Positions 63,024-64,000 of a stretch of 64,000 nucleotides of DNA are shown here, in pieces. This DNA comes from Agreia sp. Leaf210. GTDB lineage: Bacteria; Actinomycetota; Actinomycetes; Actinomycetales; Microbacteriaceae. A program made the position numbers and the translations under genes. Numbering within the stretch: the stretch's first letter is position 1; every line of letters begins with the position of its first letter. Location: assembly GCF_001421485.1 (NCBI RefSeq), contig NZ_LMKK01000001.1, forward strand, positions 253,717 through 317,716, written 5' to 3'. The notes beneath the pieces were generated by a model. That model was not told the origin of the DNA, searched no databases, and saw only the letters and a program-made list of their open reading frames with translations.

Positions 63024-63523
63024 TCGGCCACCTCGATGCCCCGCTCGGTGAACGTCTTCTCGAGGCGAAGCAGGGCGATCTCTCGAAGCTGCTGTTCGAC
63101 GATCGCGAACTCCTCGTCGTCGTCGAGGCGGATGCGTCGGTTCAGTTCGGCGAGGATCTCGGCTCGGCTGCGGCCGGCGGCGCGGATGAGGAAGACCCGG
63201 TCGAATCTCTTTTCGTAGATCGCGTTGCCCTCGGCGATGGCCGCCGCTGTCTCGGCATCGTCGTCGCCCAGCGACTCCTGCTCCGAGCGAGAGAAGGTCT
63301 GCGCTGCGCCCTCGCCAACGGGCTTGTCGCCGATGCGCGGGTGATCGGCCAGCGCCGCTTCGACCTCGTCGCGGGTCAGGGGGTTCGCGGCGGTTCGGCC
63401 GGCCTCGAGCAGATCGTCGACCGATCCGAACGGAGCCTGCTCGGCGACCTCGTCGATCCAACGCGGAACGGCGAGGCAGGCGCGTAGATCGACACGCAGA
63501 TGGTCGGCAGAGTGATCGGTCAT
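63020..63523 (-). CDS. uraD: OHCU decarboxylase
   Basis: 167 aa. It decarboxylates 2-oxo-4-hydroxy-4-carboxy-5-ureidoimidazoline to S-allantoin. HPRIGDK with the catalytic His, SRSEQESL, FLIRAAGRSRAEILAELNRR near the C-terminus. ATG 63523 after GAAAGG. Upstream of uraH in a coupled pair. Confidence 0.95.
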   Translation of the reverse strand: MTDHSADHLRVDLRACLAVPRWIDEVAEQAPFGSVDDLLEAGRTAANPLTRDEVEAALADHPRIGDKPVGEGAAQTFSRSEQESLGDDDAETAAAIAEGNAIYEKRFDRVFLIRAAGRSRAEILAELNRRIRLDDDEEFAIVEQQLREIALLRLEKTFTERGIEVAE

Positions 63524-63606
63524 GACCGGCCTTTCGGGCACTGTGCAGCCTCGCCGTGGTGCGGGGCAGACACCCGATTCTATTCGGAGGCACCGACGGC
63601 CGGGCC

Positions 63607-63612
63607 TACGAT
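63607..63612 (+). promoter_or_regulatory. -10 hexamer TACGAT, leaderless promoter of the MocA-like gene
   Basis: TACGAT, GAGGCC, ATG 63619. Confidence 0.5.
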
Positions 63613-63618
63613 GAGGCC

Positions 63619-64000
63619 ATGTCCACAGCCCACGCATCCGTTGCCGGGGTGGTGCTCGCGGCAGGTGCGGGCACCCGCTTCGGCATGCCGAAGGCACTCG
63701 TCGAGTCGGCCGACGGAACCTTGTGGCTCGTCAACGCGGTTCGCAGTCTGCTGGGCGGCGGATGCGCGCCCGTCGTCGTTGTGCTCGGGGCACGTGCCGA
63801 CGAGGCCGAGGCCCTGTTGCGCCGTTCGTTCCCCGACGCGGATTCGGTGCGGGTCGCGCGCGCTACCGGATGGGAATCGGGCATGGCGGCATCGCTCCGC
63901 AGCGGGTTGGCCGCCGCCGAGGCACTCGTGCCCGAGGTCGACGCCGTCGCCATCGTCACGGTCGACGTGCCGTCTCTCGGCTCGGCCGAGGTGCGGCGAC
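63619..64000 (+). CDS. MocA/MobA-like nucleotidyltransferase (partial)
   Basis: 127 codons visible, cut by the window end. GVVLAAGAGTRFGMPKAL is the NTP-transferase loop of MocA (molybdopterin cytidylyl- or guanylyltransferase) proteins; WESGMAASLRSGL and VTVDVPSL follow the family pattern. It may make the dinucleotide form of the cofactor for xanthine dehydrogenase-type enzymes. Confidence 0.82.
   Translation, partial: MSTAHASVAGVVLAAGAGTRFGMPKALVESADGTLWLVNAVRSLLGGGCAPVVVVLGARADEAEALLRRSFPDADSVRVARATGWESGMAASLRSGLAAAEALVPEVDAVAIVTVDVPSLGSAEVRR

Noticed and set aside
1-64000. tRNA, rRNA, 4.5S RNA or tmRNA genes
   Set aside because: I looked for GTTCGAATC-type T loops and CCA ends and for conserved rRNA or SRP RNA stretches and saw none; a covariance search would be the decisive test.

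Overview
The window is high-GC, densely packed chromosomal DNA of an actinobacterium, most likely a member of Microbacteriaceae. I infer this from the gene neighbourhoods (rplS-lepB-rnhB-DUF2469-yraN-comM-dprA, rpsP-khpA-rimM-trmD, smc/ftsY/ffh), the DUF2469 protein, and the many start codons placed directly behind a -10 hexamer (leaderless promoters). I see no tRNA, rRNA, CRISPR array or phage module. No gene-free stretch exceeds 300 bases; the longest, 16830-17076, holds the upstream region of the rpsP operon and nothing else I can name.

Layout. 1-3553: an incomplete GH42 beta-galactosidase diverges from a LacI regulator, with two identical 18-bp palindromic operators between them, then an NmrA-type reductase. 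3563-9656: the minus-strand housekeeping run dprA, comM, yraN, DUF2469, rnhB, lepB, rplS and a small membrane protein. 9741-13701: map, then a hydantoin/allantoin-type racemase with an NCS1 permease, and a cupin-type XRE regulator. 13657-16829: the rpsP-khpA-rimM-trmD ribosome/tRNA operon, interrupted between rimM and trmD by a nuclease gene bracketed by hairpins. 17077-31581: GCS2 ligase, two LLM oxidoreductases, an M23 peptidase, ffh, a MarR/MFS pair, an alcohol dehydrogenase, ftsY, lipA, lipB, smc. 31661-41503: a GH114-type lipoprotein, then a near-complete molybdenum cofactor set (MoeB-rhodanese, moaD, moaA, modCBA, a Mop-domain regulator, moeA, moaC, mogA, moaE). 41524-64000: a large purine and N-heterocycle catabolic region with xanthine dehydrogenase and XdhC, an odd amidohydrolase, a PDR reductase, a cytosine-deaminase-like/ABC transporter/FAD oxidase/creatininase operon, a second hairpin-bracketed nuclease gene, a MetV-MetF-like reductase, allantoinase, uricase, guanine deaminase, HIU hydrolase, OHCU decarboxylase and the start of a MocA-like nucleotidyltransferase.

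How it fits together: the molybdenum genes import molybdate and build the cofactor, XdhC and perhaps the MocA-like protein mature it, and xanthine dehydrogenase uses it. Guanine deaminase feeds xanthine, uricase makes hydroxyisourate, UraH and UraD give allantoin, and allantoinase opens it. The 49363-56402 operon looks like import and breakdown of a related N-heterocycle whose identity I cannot fix.

The most unusual feature is a pair of solitary genes of nearly equal length (316 and 315 aa). Each joins an AbiEi-like winged helix to a PD-(D/E)XK-type nuclease domain, and each is flanked on both sides by equal-length palindromic hairpins (57 nt at one locus, 59 nt at the other; sequence differs between loci). 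They look like two copies of an uncharacterised hairpin-bounded mobile or homing-like element. Also notable: rimM has no canonical start codon available and rnhB may start on ATA.
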